From: Pyrenopolyporus hunteri
Lineage: Eukaryota > Ascomycota > Sordariomycetes > Xylariales > Hypoxylaceae
Length of the DNA stretch: 64,000 nucleotides
Direction: 5' to 3'
Assembly: GCA_902806595.1 (NCBI GenBank)
Contig: CADCXC010000003.1
Coordinates: 2,852,001-2,916,000, forward strand
In this document: piece after piece, positions 45,424-57,115 of the stretch
Position numbering within the stretch: the stretch's first letter is position 1
Layout: every line of letters begins with the position of its first letter
Translations under genes and position numbers: made by a program
Notes under the pieces: generated by a model
What the model was told of the DNA's origin: nothing
Databases searched by the model: none
The model's input: the letters and a program-made list of their open reading frames with translations, nothing else

Positions 45424-45937
45424 ACACGGTACTTAATACGCATAATATAGGTACCTACGGAACGCTCTAATCACCATTTACCATCAATTTGTATTACCCC
45501 AGAACAGCGTTAACGCCGAACTCGGAATATTTCTACGGTTATAGCCGTGACAAATGCAAGCAACTTGATAGGCTGCCTTTGAATTGATGATATTTTGCCA
45601 GCTGGCTGTCTGGGTTGATGAACCTTTTGCCGGGCCGTTCGATGCTAAGTACCTGGGCGTCATGAATAGTGAATCGGGGTTAAAGTTGTTCAAAGGCCCA
45701 AAATACGTCTGCAAGCGGAAGGATCACAAAGCGCATCGCTGACTACGGGTGATTGCCTACCTTTGCTCATTTATCTTATGCACCCTATGAATTTCCTTGC
45801 AAGAGCAAGGCCCTTCTTAGCTACTCGGAAAATAGCTAGTTTAACCACGACCGTAGGTTAAACAAATAGTTGACAGTCCCATAATGCCATCAAGGTGCTC
45901 GATACTAACTCTGCTATAGCCTACTTCGACACGCGCA
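45424..45937. other. Intergenic region
   Basis: About 510 bp between LAS1 and the glyoxalase II gene. A 76-codon minus-strand frame at 45484-45714 has no recognisable family and is not annotated. Confidence 0.45.
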
Positions 45938-47266
45938 ATGCATATCCAATCAATTCCCATGTGTAAGTGAGACAGGCTTTAAACATACCTATACTACGTC
46001 GGACGGCCAAGTCAGGATCGTAAAACTGAGAAATTTCCAGGGACGGGTAGTAGTGACAACTACGCCTATCTTCTCGTCGACGACAAGTCAAAGGATGCCG
46101 TCATCATTGACCCCGCTAATCCTGAGGAGTAAGCGGGCGCTCGTCCCCAACATTCATCATCATGTATTGAGATTACCTACCTAACACTGAGTATCAGGGT
46201 TGCGCCCGTGTTGAGGCAGGCTATTAAAGATGGCAAGATTAACCTGACTGCTATTGTCAACACGCATCAGTGAGCAGCGCCCTCCCATATTACTTCTAGT
46301 TTACTAGATGCTGATCGTCTTTTACAGCCACTGGGACCATGCAGGTGGAAACGATAAGATTGTCGGTTTACCCTCTCCCTTTGCATATATATATATATAT
46401 ATCATACATACCTATGTTCATATATAATTTCATCTCGAGTACGCGGTTCTGACTTGCATGTATATATAGCGCAGCGAATTGGGTACTCCGAATCTCCCTA
46501 TCATCGGAGGCAAGGGCTGCCAGAGCGTCACTCAGACCCCAGAGAATGGCAAGGGATTCAAACTCGGGAGTATTGACGTGAAAGGTCTCCACACGCCGTG
46601 CCACACGCAGGATAGCATTTGCTGGTACGCGCAGGACGGCGACGACAAGGCGGTCTTCACTGGAGATACCCTCTTCCATGCTGGTGCGTATTTACTTTGT
46701 TCGTGGCTGAGCGGTATAGAACTGACGATTCACAGGCTGCGGAAAGTTCTTCGAGGGAACCGCAGAGGAGATGCACGTAGCCTTGAATAAAACGCTGGCT
46801 TCCCTCCCGGACGATACCAAGGTCTACGTAAGTATCTGGTTCCCTATTTGTCTATGCAGTATATCTTGTGCCCTGGGTTATCCGGGCTAATTCTAGACAG
46901 CCCGGTCACGAGTATACCAAGTCCAACGTTAAGTTCGGCCTCTCTGTTCTGCAGAACGAGGCTATCAAGAAACTCCAAACCTTCGCGGAAAACAATAAGG
47001 AGACGCAAGGAAAATTCACAATCGGAGATGAGAAGGTAAGTCATGCTGTTGCAACTATAAGCGATAGACGGGGGTTGACGGATCTACTACAGCTACACAA
47101 CGTGTTTATGCGCGTAGAGGTAAGCGCCTAGTCGGGGCATGAAAGTGGTGGCACGAGCGAACTAACGTTCTTTTCGAAGGATCCTGAGGTCCAGAAGGCC
47201 ACCGGCAAGACGGATCCCGTGGAGGTGATGGCTGAGCTGCGGACAATGAAGAACAACTTCAAGTGA
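45938..47266 (+). CDS. GLO2: Hydroxyacylglutathione hydrolase (glyoxalase II)
   Basis: Nine exons: 45938-45962, 46041-46128, 46198-46269, 46328-46361, 46470-46683, 46736-46827, 46901-47035, 47093-47119 and 47180-47266 (257 aa). The N-terminus MHIQSIPMWTGSSDNYAYLL is typical. The metallo-beta-lactamase metal motif HxHxDH appears as THHHWDHAGG at 60-69. Other ligand and substrate motifs are GLHTPCHTQDSICWY, FTGDTLFHAGCGKFFEGTAE and YPGHEYTKSN. The C-terminal helix ends with NVFMRVEDPEVQ and LRTMKNNFK. The enzyme hydrolyses S-D-lactoylglutathione to D-lactate and glutathione, the second step of methylglyoxal removal. Length matches the family. The donor of intron 4 (GTCGGT at 46362) is non-consensus, and that intron contains an (AT)n run; it is the least certain junction. 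No obvious mitochondrial presequence, so probably cytosolic. Confidence 0.93.
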
Positions 47267-48759
47267 GTAAGTAATAAGCTATATTAGCCTAAGTGAGTAT
47301 CGAAGAAGTTGCCTTGCTGACAGTCTTAGGCCGCCGAGTGATAGTAAGGTCTAAACCCGACGCGAAGGAAAGCTTACCGGAAAGCAATTCGGGTTTAGGT
47401 AAGGAAGAATATATTTGTAGTGTTGGGATGTCTATTATATATATTTATCTCACCAAGGTAGTCGTCACTTCACTTGCTAATATACTGTAACTCAAAATGA
47501 TCCTCATGGAACTTCCTGGTTTCTTAAGCACTAATCTATTACATTCATATACAACCTATTTGAGTATTACCTATATAACCATGGGGAAGGGGAAGGGGAA
47601 GGGAATTTCTCCAGCAAGCGCTAAGCCTCAGCCCATCTCGAAATAAGGTGCTGGATGCAGTCATGCAACTTGCGGAACATCGACCTATAAAGATAGAGCC
47701 GATGTGGGATTTTTCATCTTGCTTCACTGTCCACACTTGCGCGCTGTCTGTGTATCGAGACGGCAAGCTCTAGCATAATTTGAAGCTGTCTGCGAGGTAT
47801 CGACACGTTCATGACCTCCATATTTCTTGTCCAGGCCGGCCAACCTATACGTGTATGTAGATTCGGCTCTCTGTTTGGCCGGGATTGAGGTTTTCTTCGT
47901 GGGGTGTCTAACCCGGCCTCTTCCCGCGCTCTGATTTACCTACCTTGCCTATCGTGGTCGCCGAGGGTTTCGCGGCGTGCCATTATTAGTTCTGTATTCA
48001 GTCGGCATACGCAGCCAATATATTCCAATGGGATGGATATTTCATGTTAACTGATACCCGAGCCATACGCGCGGGTGATTTCCAGTTGTTTCGGTGGTAA
48101 AAGGTGTAGAGTTGAAAAGGCAGCACGCAGAAAATTTAATTTTCGGGAATTAATTTATGGAGAGAATGGCTGGGATAGGTACCAGCTGTTGTCAGCTGTC
48201 GACTAAGATACCTTTTAGGTACCTAGGTAGCAGGTAGGTAGCCACGGCCTGAGCCACTGAGCTATATACAGTATATGCTCGGGCAGCACGTGTACATGCA
48301 CATGCGAATAGCTCTGATGCTGATATCCCTTATCGTGTTGGCGTCGAGTTCTCGTTCTTCAATGTTAACATGCCACTTTGTGGGTTCATGTACCTAAGGC
48401 ATGTACCTCTTACAACCACACTCCTTGGAAAATAGGTATGTACATGTACCGAAATAACCTAAGGGGTACGTACATCTTTCGGCACAGGGGATACGTAGCG
48501 CGTTTGAAGTTAACAGAATGCAACGCCGCAGATCGCAAGCCGCACTTCTGATCCATGACGGGATTCTAGATTCTAGATTCCGGATTCCAGATTCCAGATT
48601 CCTAGGAGCATCGCTACCGTACCTAAGGTTGGCAAGCAGTAGGTAACCTGGAACTGCAACAACTTCTCGGCGCTTTCGACAAATTGAATTACATAGCAAT
48701 ACATCCCCTCTTCCGATCCCGTCACGTTGCCGATGTAGACATAGTATGACTTCATCGCA
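47267..48759. other. 1.5-kb intergenic region
   Basis: No supported gene. It contains a short heptamer tandem repeat at 48562-48602, TACC words around 48210-48240, and short open frames of no recognisable family. The HID1 promoter should lie in its last part. Confidence 0.45.
48562..48602 (+). repeat. GATTCTA/GATTCCA heptamer tandem repeat
   Basis: About six tandem copies of a 7-bp unit: GATTCTA, GATTCTA, GATTCCG, GATTCCA, GATTCCA and a partial GATTCC. It lies 158 bp upstream of the HID1 start codon. Confidence 0.9.
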
Positions 48760-51597
48760 ATGGGTGCCAGCGACTCCAAGCTAGTCTTCAAGAAGGGCAT
48801 CTTCAGATTGTCGGAAGAACGACACATACCTGCCGATGACCCTTATTGGACCTCTGTCAGTAACGGCTCCATATTGTTACCTAATTCTCTTTGTCCTCTA
48901 ATCTTGCGCAGTTCTGGGAGCTCCCGGAGACCTCTGAGGACATATTCAGCCTCTTTGCGCCCGCGGATATTCGTCGGACTCGCGATAGAGCCATCGAGAA
49001 CTTGGAGACCCTCATACTCGCCGTCACCTCCCGCCTGTTCATATTGCGACACCATCCCTCCTTTCCCGACCCCGAATTCGCACCCGAACGCGACGCTCTG
49101 AATTGCATTCGAATCCTAACCCGTGTCCTGCCCTACCTATATGAAGTAGACCACCTACAAGGCTGGGAGGATAAGTTCTTCTGGGGAACTAGGCGAAAGC
49201 GGACGAGGCGATCTACCATTGCGAATGAAGTGCTCTTCGACGAAGCCCAGGAAGACGTGAAGCCGCCGGCCGACGAGTTCGAGGAAGCGAAGCCGTTAGC
49301 GGAAGAGCTCATAGACACCCTTGTCGACCTCCTTTTCTTCTCCGACTTGACCGTCCCAAAGCAGCCCCATGGCAAACCCAAGGTCACCTATGCCATTTGG
49401 CAGAGCGGAGTGGGTTGCAACACCGCCGTGCCTACGACCAAGGAGTACGAGAGCAACCGATGCGAGATACTGCGCCTGCTCTTGACTTTAGCAAGCCAGA
49501 GCATGTACACGACCCCCAACATACTTCCGACGAAAGGAACCAAGGCCCTGACCTACATATGCACATGTCCGGATAAGCAGGTCGTGCTATCCGTCCTATG
49601 CTCCCTGCTGAACACCGTGAGCTCAACTTGCTACGAAGTTAAGATTTTAAGCGCTAATTCTTCCAGACTCTTAAATATAACCCAGCGAGCTGGCGCGTAC
49701 CTTACAATACTCTCATGTTCAAGGATCCAAAAGAGATCCTCATCACCTATACCTTACAATTCCTGCTAGTCATCCTACTCTACCCGATACCCGAGCCTGC
49801 TACTGGCTCTGCGCCTAAGAATTACTACCGTCATTTCCTCGGAAGATTACATCGGCCTCAGGATTTTCAGTTCATTGTTGATGGCATGACACGGATACTG
49901 AACCAGCCTATTCAGGCTAACATCTCGTATATACCTGGCACCCAGACAACTGCTAGATTCTCACCCGAGATTATTATGCTCTTTTGGGAGATCACCCAAT
50001 GTAACAAGCGCTTCAGATCTTTCATGATCGACACGCAAAGAGCACATGACTTCGTCATCCTCATCCTTTTCTATGCCACCGAGTACAAAGCGGATGCCTC
50101 GAAGCAAGGCGTCGTACGCATGTGCGCTTTCTTGCTACAGACGCTGAGTGTCGAGAAGAACTTCGGCGTAAATCTCAACAAGCACTTCGAGGGCCAGGAT
50201 ACGTTACCGGCTGTCATTAGGATTCCCGGGTTCAAGGGAACATATGCCGACTTTTTAATCCAGGCAAGTAATTTACATCCCAGTACAGAATTTATGACTA
50301 ATATATGTAAAGTCAATCTATAACCTCATCACAAGGAGCCAGGGCAAGCTCTCGGCTATCTATCCGGCGCTGCTTGCTGTGATTAATAACATAGCTGCTT
50401 ACCTAGAGGGCATCAATGGCACGACAGGCTCGAAGTTATTGCAGTTGTTCAATTCGATGTCATCTCCGTCATTCCTTCTTGCCAACGATAGCAATCACGA
50501 CCTTCTCGCTTCGCTCCTGGAATCAATGAACGCTATTATTGAGCATCAGTACAAGAGTAAGCTACCACAGCTAATCTACCATATGCGACGATTCTAATTG
50601 CAAAATAGAAAACGCGCATTTCATCTACCTAATCTTGAAGAATAGGAAACGTTTCGAGGCGTTGCGCACTTTCACGCTTGAGAGTGGCCAAGAGGAACTG
50701 GAGCGAAGGAATCGTCGAAGAAAGGAAGCTGGTCAGTCACTAGATCCGTTTGATATAAGCTCGAGGAGAAGTTCGGCCGAGAGCTTACGGAGCCCCGTTG
50801 CGACCCAACCTAGAACACCGACGTTGAGTAATGTCCCGGAAGAGGACACGACTTTTGCTATTGGCGACGCCGAAGATGAGAGCGACGATGAGGACGACGG
50901 CCGGCCGACACCGGCACAATCAAGCCCAAGTGAGAACCCTTCTCGGGCTTCTTCCGTTGCGGATGTGGAAGATGCGGTACCGACTCAATTAAGGGGAATG
51001 TCAGAGAAAGCTAGGGGAAAGATGCCCGCGGGGGTGGCGACATTCTCCCGACAAAATAGCGTCACGAGTCTCGGTAGCTATTCGGCAGCCGCTCAATCCG
51101 CGCCAGGTGCTTTTGAACCTTCGACGGAGTGGATCGAGAGTTGGCTCCCGGAATTGCCGCTCCACACGATCCTCACGGTCATCCAGCAACTAACGGCGTT
51201 GATTACTCGCCAGGGCCTGACGGCGGAAGTGCCGTCGTCTGCGACCTTGAAGGCTATCCAGGAAGCCGACTTGGTCGCCATAGAGCCGTCCCCGGTCAGA
51301 GTACACTCATTCGAGTGGTCGCCTCTCGCTCTAGGTTGGTACGAGTCGTTGGTATGGAGCTTCGTCTTTACAAGCGAGATGCAGGTCTCGAAGGGTACCG
51401 TCGGCGTTTGGAACGGGACGTCGATCAAATTGTTCAAGGTACAGGAAACCGCGGCTCAGGGCCCGACGCTGACATCGCCGCGCGGAGCAGTAGATGCCGT
51501 TGGCAACAATATCGTGTCGAGGATCGGGTCTATCAATCTACGAGGCACAACCGCGTCTCCCGCTTCCCCTCAACTACCACCGCAGCGCGGTGCGTAG
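48760..51597 (+). CDS. HID1 family protein (Golgi/secretory trafficking)
   Basis: Five exons: 48760-48855, 48912-49616, 49667-50263, 50313-50556 and 50609-51597 (876 aa). The start MGASDSKLVFKKGIFRLSEE gives the N-terminal Gly-Ala-Ser pattern suited to N-myristoylation, known for HID-1. IPADDPYWTSFWELPETSED crosses intron 1 and matches the family. TLKYNPASWRVPYNTLMFKD crosses intron 2, and ADFLIQSIYNLITRSQGKL crosses intron 3. The rest is helical repeat sequence, with an acidic/Ser-rich insertion near residues 590-690 and a last conserved stretch ending around FEWSPLALGWYESLVWSFVF. HID-1 relatives act at the Golgi in dense-core vesicle and late-Golgi sorting in animals; yeast Ecm30 is a distant relative. 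Intron 3 uses a GC donor (GCAAGT) rather than GT. The C-terminal 60 residues are low complexity. Confidence 0.92.
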
Positions 51598-52308
51598 CCT
51601 TGGGCTATTGCGGCGAACGGGGACCAAGGGTTAGCTCGGCAATATACGTTGCCGTAGGCATTGATCTACGATGCCTCACGGCGATGTTACTTGGGGCGTT
51701 GGTTTGTCTTTAATTCACATCAGTCGTCTGGAAAGAAGTTTAATACATAGCCCCTTTAGTCCCGTATTGCCCATAGTTTACGACCTATAACCAGGTAGTA
51801 CTTGTGACCGGTTTATTTTTGACGAATTAGACAGCACGATCTTCGGGCGACAACTCTAAGTACCAGCCCAGCTTATAATAATTAGAACTCGGAACGTCAA
51901 TACGTAGATTTATCTTTTGAAGTACCAACAAAGAAGGTAGGTGGCCCTCGTACGCCACGGGGTACCCGCCCGACGGGCCCTTGTCCGGGAGGGCGGGCCG
52001 AGGGGGATTAAAAACAGGGATCCTCTCCAATTCATCCCTTTTCAAAATCTTCGACCTTCTACCGGACGAAGACCAAGTTCAGGGGGTTGGGGTTAAAGGA
52101 ATACCTATACCTACCTAGGTATCTAGGTATATGAAGCTCGGTCAGAGGAATATAAGTATCCGTATCGTGAATTATACCCTACCTGGGTAACTTGGATGGC
52201 ATAGGTACCGTATCTTTTGGATGATTCGGGAATAGATACAGTGTCTCAAGTCCACAGGCGCATTCCAAGAACTTCTTCCCCCGCGCCTAGACGGGATCCG
52301 CCGCCACC
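51598..52308. other. Intergenic region
   Basis: No supported gene. It contains TACCTACCTAGGTATCTAGG near 52105-52130. Probable HID1 3' UTR and transporter promoter. Confidence 0.5.
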
Positions 52309-54187
52309 ATGTCAACAACGACGACAACGCAGACCAGCCTCATCGAGGCCCAGCAGTCCTTCCCCATGAGCGATCTCCGCCGGCCTCCCGTGTCTAAGGA
52401 CGCGGACGCGGAGTGCCCGCCCGTGGTGGACGGTGAGGGGGGAGGTGCTCCCCCCGGGACGGGCGTCGTCCGCAGCGAACCCGGCACGCCCATGCTGAAG
52501 CTCGTCGTCGCGGGTTACTCGTTCTTCTGCGCCGGCGTGAACGATGGCACGCTAGGCCCTCTGATCCCGTATATTCTGTCGAGTTTTGGTATTGGCACGG
52601 GCGAGATTGCTATCATGTAAGCTACTCGGTACCCGAATTTCCCTTTTATCCCTTCTGTGCTTGGTTCCTTTTTTATATTACTATGCCCAAGTACCTATCC
52701 TATAATGAATACTAAACGCGCCGCACCCACCAGTTACGGAACCACCTTCGCCGGCTGGCTCCTGGCCGCCGTGACGAACCCGATCATGACGGCGCACATG
52801 ACGCTGGGCCAGCTGCTCGGCGTCGGCGCCGCCCTGCAGCTCGTCGCCCACTGCCTGCGCCCCTGGAGCCCGCTGCCGCTGTTCTGCATCACCTTCTTCC
52901 TTCAGTCGCTCGGCATGGCCTACCAGGACTCCCACTCGAATACGTTCGTCAGCGGGCTGAAGAATGTGCCGCACCGCTGGCTAAGCTTCATACACGCGTA
53001 CGTGGCGTTCCTAACCTAGCTTTTTTTTTTTTTTTTTTTTACTTGCTCCTTTTCCGTCCCGCCTGATCTCGGAAGTCATAATCCTTAATCCAGATAACCG
53101 AGCACTTGCCCCGTTGCCCTTAAGATATGATCGAGCTCCTACTTCCCAAGGCCCTCGAGTCAAGCAAAGATGCAGTTATTGACTTATTTCAAAAGGTGCT
53201 ACGCGCTAGGCTGCTTCGTCGGCCCGCTCATCGCCACCGCCATCGCCACGAGCCCCAACTCCATGGCCATCGACGGCTGGAAGCGCGTGTACCTGGTGCT
53301 GATCGGGATCAGCGTGCTGAACGTAGCCGGGGTCGCGGTCGCGTTCCGGGACACGCTGTGGCGCCGACTAAGCCACGACGGCAACGACGACGGCAACGGC
53401 AACGGCGGGTCGAAGAAGCGCAGCAGGGCCGCCATGTCGGAGATGGTGCGCCTGCTCGGGTCCAAGACGATCTGGCTGCTGAGCATGTTCTACTTCTTCG
53501 AGCTGGGCGCGTGGTTCACGGCGGGCGGCTGGGTCGTCGAGTTCCTGACCACGGTGCGCGGCGGCGACCTCTCGGCGATCGGGTACGTGCCCACGGGCTT
53601 CTACGGCGGCATGCTGGCCGGCCGCCTGCTCCTGGCCGAGCCCACGTTCCGCTACGGCGAGCAGCGCATGCTGCTGCTGTACAGCGCCCTGTGCGTCGCG
53701 CTCCAGCTCGTCTTCTGGCTCCAGCCGAATATCGTGGGCAGTGCCGTCGCCCTGAGTTTCATGGGCTTCTTTGCCGGCCCGTTCTTTGCTACGGTGAGTT
53801 GTTGGGACGTTGAAGAGGGGGGGAGGGGACCTGGGTAGACTGGAAACGTCGCGAATTTGCTAACGAGCGCTCTCGTTCTTCTATCTAGGGCATGTCCGTC
53901 GCCTCGAAACTTTTCCCTCGCGAAGCCCAGCCCGCGGCTCTAGGTAAGAATCCGTACTATCATATATCCGATCCTCCTATCCTTTCGGGGGCAGCGGGCT
54001 AACGAGGCTACCACAAGGCTTCATCTTTGTCCTAGCACAGGCTGGAGGCGCCCTGTTCCCATCGATCACGGGTCTAATAGCGACGAATGCGGGCGTGGCC
54101 GTATTGCAGCCTATCGTCCTGGCGCTTTTCGTCGCCGGCGGTATCAGCTGGTGGCTCGTCCCGAAGGTACCGCAGCGGAGCGAGTAA
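52309..54187 (+). CDS. Major facilitator superfamily transporter, Bsc6/fucose-permease-like
   Basis: Five exons: 52309-52616, 52734-52997, 53196-53793, 53889-53943 and 54018-54187 (464 aa). A Ser/Thr/Pro-rich cytoplasmic N-terminus of about 65 residues precedes the first helix (LKLVVAGYSFFCAGVNDG). GTLGPLIPYILSSFGIGTGE and AYQDSHSNTFVSGLKNVPHR with LSFIHACYALGCFVGPLIAT are characteristic of the fungal Bsc6-type branch of MFS carriers. About 11-12 membrane helices follow, with a central hydrophilic loop rich in Asp/Gly/Asn (DGNDDGNGNGGSKKRS). The last helix ends LFVAGGISWWLVPKVPQ. The substrate is unknown; the bacterial relatives carry sugars, but that cannot be assumed here. Intron 2 (198 nt) contains a T20 run. 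An overlapping Arg-rich open frame on the same strand at 53127-53813 is a shadow caused by high GC. Confidence 0.9.
53021..53040 (+). repeat. T20 homopolymer in transporter intron 2
   Basis: Twenty consecutive T between the donor at 52998 and the acceptor at 53195 of the MFS gene. Likely variable in length between strains. Confidence 0.9.
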
Positions 54188-54413
54188 AGACCCTTAGAAG
54201 GCGCTTAGGCTTTACCCTTTTCCAGCGGTTTATAGGTGGAAGATATACATAGCTACAGGACGACGTAGCCGAGGGATCTGAATGAACATAGGAAAATCCG
54301 ACTCATTGTATATACACCTCAGGGGTTGGTTTTACGTATTTATATATTAGCTCAATTAGCAGCCCTGCGTCTGGGCTCATGAGCGTTACCCTCGAGGAGT
54401 GTGCTATGTCTGA

Positions 54414-56312
54414 TTATCTAACTCCAGGGCTATTTACATCTTCTGCACGCGGCAGTCCTGCGTCTTGTGAGGCCGGCTTCGTCTTTTCGCTTAGACGTGC
54501 TCGTTCGTCACTAGGCGACGCGAGATGCGCCGGGCTCGGTGCCTTCGGTACCGGGGAGGGTGTCTTGCCCCCGATATTCTCGTTGCTTCCCACCGCCGTC
54601 TCATCGCTGATTTCTCTATGGGGTTGGCCGCGCTCTCCAGCAGTTGGAGGTTTCAGGAGTGCCGAAACAGGCTGTTCCGGGGCTCTTGCTGGTGGCTGCT
54701 CGCCAACCGTGTTGTCCTGGACTACTACATTCTCCAAAGGAGCTAGTGCAGCTGACGGAGGTGATGTAGACTGCCGCAGTCGAGAATCGCATTTCAAAAT
54801 CGAGGTGGCCAGCCCTCTTATACCTGTGGTAATGACTTCAGGTCGCTCCCAAGCTAGAAGTCCTGGCCTCCCTGTCGCGCGGTTAACATAAACCACGTTA
54901 TATTTGGTGTTAGCCCAGCTAGGACAAGTGTAATAATCCTTTGCTTCATCTTGTTCTGAGTTGGTTGCCTCTTCCTCGGCGGCCTCACTAGCACTTGGCT
55001 CATCGCCTAAGAATACTGTGATTCCGATTCTCGGTCTTGACTTAGCTTTCCTCGTCTCCGGGTGCCGCACACACTGTGCCCAAAATCTCATGGCTGACTC
55101 TGGGCCCGGAAACCAAGCGAGCTGGGTGAAGTTAATTAGTTCCGTTGGCGTGAATTCTTTCGAGGAGTTAAGCAGGCGGAGGATCTTCAACACAAAGACC
55201 AACATGCCTGTTGGAGAGTCGCATAGCGCGTAAGCTAGCGTATTAGGTTCCCGGAAGCCCAGTTGGTTCAGCCCGAACTGTTTGGAAATCGGTTCTTTCC
55301 TTGATGCACGGACGAAGCCATTTCGTTCGAGGGCGGAAAAGTCCTCCTTGCGATAACCTAGGATAGGGGCACGGAGTGAACTCGCAATGGACCATTTTGC
55401 CCACTCGACTGGCGCGTCCCGGAGCTTCGGCCTCACCAGCGGGGGTGATATCAAGTGAGCGCCTAGGCAGGAATCTGTGTAATGAGTTGCCAAGTAATTG
55501 GCGAGTTTGAAGTCGATTTCGTCAGGCGAAGCAACTCCGGATCCCGCATTCGTTGTCAGATAATACGGGTACGAAAGTCTGCCCATTAATGAGTTCAGAA
55601 TATCTGCCGTGGATGAGATTACCGGGGTATTATTCGGCAGTGCATCGCTAAAGCCCAGGCCCGGCAGAGAAGGTATGACCAAGTGAAAGGACTGGTTATC
55701 TGCGACGTCTTCCGGTTCGGTGAAACGCTTGATGAGGTGCCCAAAAGAAAGATTTGAGAAAGGAAAAGGGGGTATCAAAAGAAGGGGTATCGCATTAGAA
55801 TGAGATGAGCGAGCGTGAATGAAGTGAATCCTAACGGCTGCCTCAGAAGATGGTATCGAAAATCCTGTGCGAAATTGAGGCAACTCTGTATTTAATAGAT
55901 CCTCTTGTGTCCTCCATGAATATTGTTCGAGCCTATTTGTCGTTTAGTTCTGCGGTGGCTACTAATATAGAATATAGACATTGAAGAGATTGACAGGGGT
56001 TGTATAAGTCAGCTAGATGCTGATTTGAAAAAAAAGGGTTGCAAGACTGACCAAAAGTCAATAAGTGGCTCTACTTGGGATTTAGGTTCCCACCAATCTT
56101 CTGATTTCGGTTCTGAGAGCTCATGCGGCAGCCTGGTAACTTCAAGCTTCTGTTTTGTGAGATCTAGATACTTGGACGAGACCTGTCGAAAAGGAACGGG
56201 GTTAGCCACGCAGTTCTTCGAAGTAGAAAAACCTATAGCTCACATGTATCTTATAAGGCTTGATTTCGTCAGCACCGCCAGCGGGAACAGCCTCTTCGAC
56301 CTCGGCAGCCAT
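54414..56312 (-). CDS. Epoxide-hydrolase-fold protein lacking catalytic motifs
   Basis: Three exons on the minus strand: 56312-56244, 56182-56052 and 55932-54414 (572 aa). The N-terminus MAAEVEEAVPAGGADEIKPY, then KIHVSSKYLDLTKQKLEVTR, LPHELSEPKSEDWWEPKSQ and LIDFWLEQYSWRTQEDLLN, is a clear EHN (microsomal epoxide hydrolase N-terminal) domain. The alpha/beta-hydrolase core follows (FHLVIPSLPGLGFSDALP). The motifs needed for hydrolysis are missing: the HGWPG-type oxyanion segment reads IPPFPFS (about 119-125), the nucleophile elbow reads TNAGSG with no Asp (194-199), and the C-terminal His region reads NRATGRPGLLAWERPE (417-432) with no His. About 120 residues of Pro/Ser-rich disordered tail end the protein. 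The reading frame is intact, so this looks like a pseudoenzyme rather than a pseudogene. An inverted-repeat element sits 216 bp upstream. Confidence 0.88.
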
Positions 56313-56527
56313 CTTCCAGTATAAGTTATTGTCCAACACACGGGTAACACGTCGGGAAGCAGCACAGCATCAGATAAGTTAACGAGAGAAATGAAACAAC
56401 AACTCTTAGCGAGGGGACGGGTAAACGAGGCACAGGTAAGGGCCCAAAAGAAAGAGAGAAAAAAACAAAATTACCTCTTCAAGTCATCTTCATGCCGCCC
56501 CATCGCGCCCACGAGGACTCTGTTTAA

Positions 56528-57115
56528 CACGCCGGACCATAAGCAATTTTTCCGCCAAACCGCCAATTCAAAGAATTTCTAGAAATTCAAGTTGAAGACC
56601 CACTTTAATTACAGGGGTGCGCTAAAGCTATAGAGCTTACAGCGCATACAACCACTAAATCTCCCTGTAAATATAGGGCTTATAGCGCTTGATACCACTA
56701 TAAGCCTGCCACATACAAATCTTTCAACCTTACGCGCTTTACACACTTATTACACTTACGCAGCACCACTAAGCCATTTAAAACCTACCTCTTTCTAAAT
56801 AGGATTAATTATTAATTGAAGCGATTATTATATTTAATCGCATAGGATTGTCGCTATTCGACAGGTTATAATTGAATAATGCGTACGTGGGTAGGTAAGG
56901 TAGGTAGGTAGGTAATTGTTCGGTACGTACTTTTTTGAATACTGGATTACATAATCGCGAGATACCTAGGTACAATGAGATGCCCTGAAGGTAAGGGGAG
57001 AATAGCGCTGTAAGCCCTATAACTTTAGCGTACCCCTGTAATTAAAGTGGGTCTGACATCTGGAAATTCTTTGAATTGGCGGTTTGGCGGAAAAATTGCT
57101 TATGGTCCGGCGTGG
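56528..57115. mobile_element. MITE-like element with ~115-bp terminal inverted repeats
   Basis: The left arm starts at 56528 with CACGCCGGACCATAAGCAAT and continues through CACTTTAATTACAGGGGT to about 56645. The right arm, read as reverse complement from 57115, starts CCACGCCGGACCATAAGCAA and follows the same order to about 57000. The arms are nearly identical apart from a few substitutions and a short length difference near GAATTTCTAGAA. Both ends are flanked by TTTAA (56523-56527 and 57116-57120), a plausible target-site duplication. The 588-bp element has no coding capacity; the centre holds a GTAGG repeat and further GGCTTATAGCGC-like subrepeats. It is therefore a non-autonomous DNA transposon relic. 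The superfamily is undecided; a TTAA-type target is possible. Confidence 0.85.

Noticed and set aside
45484..45714. 76-codon minus-strand frame between LAS1 and GLO2
   Set aside because: No motif, no splice-linked continuation, and a position in a normal intergenic space. Left unannotated.
53127..53813. 228-codon Arg/His/Ala-rich plus-strand frame overlapping the transporter
   Set aside because: It is the +1 shadow of GC-rich transporter exon 3, whose own frame encodes clear membrane helices and family motifs.
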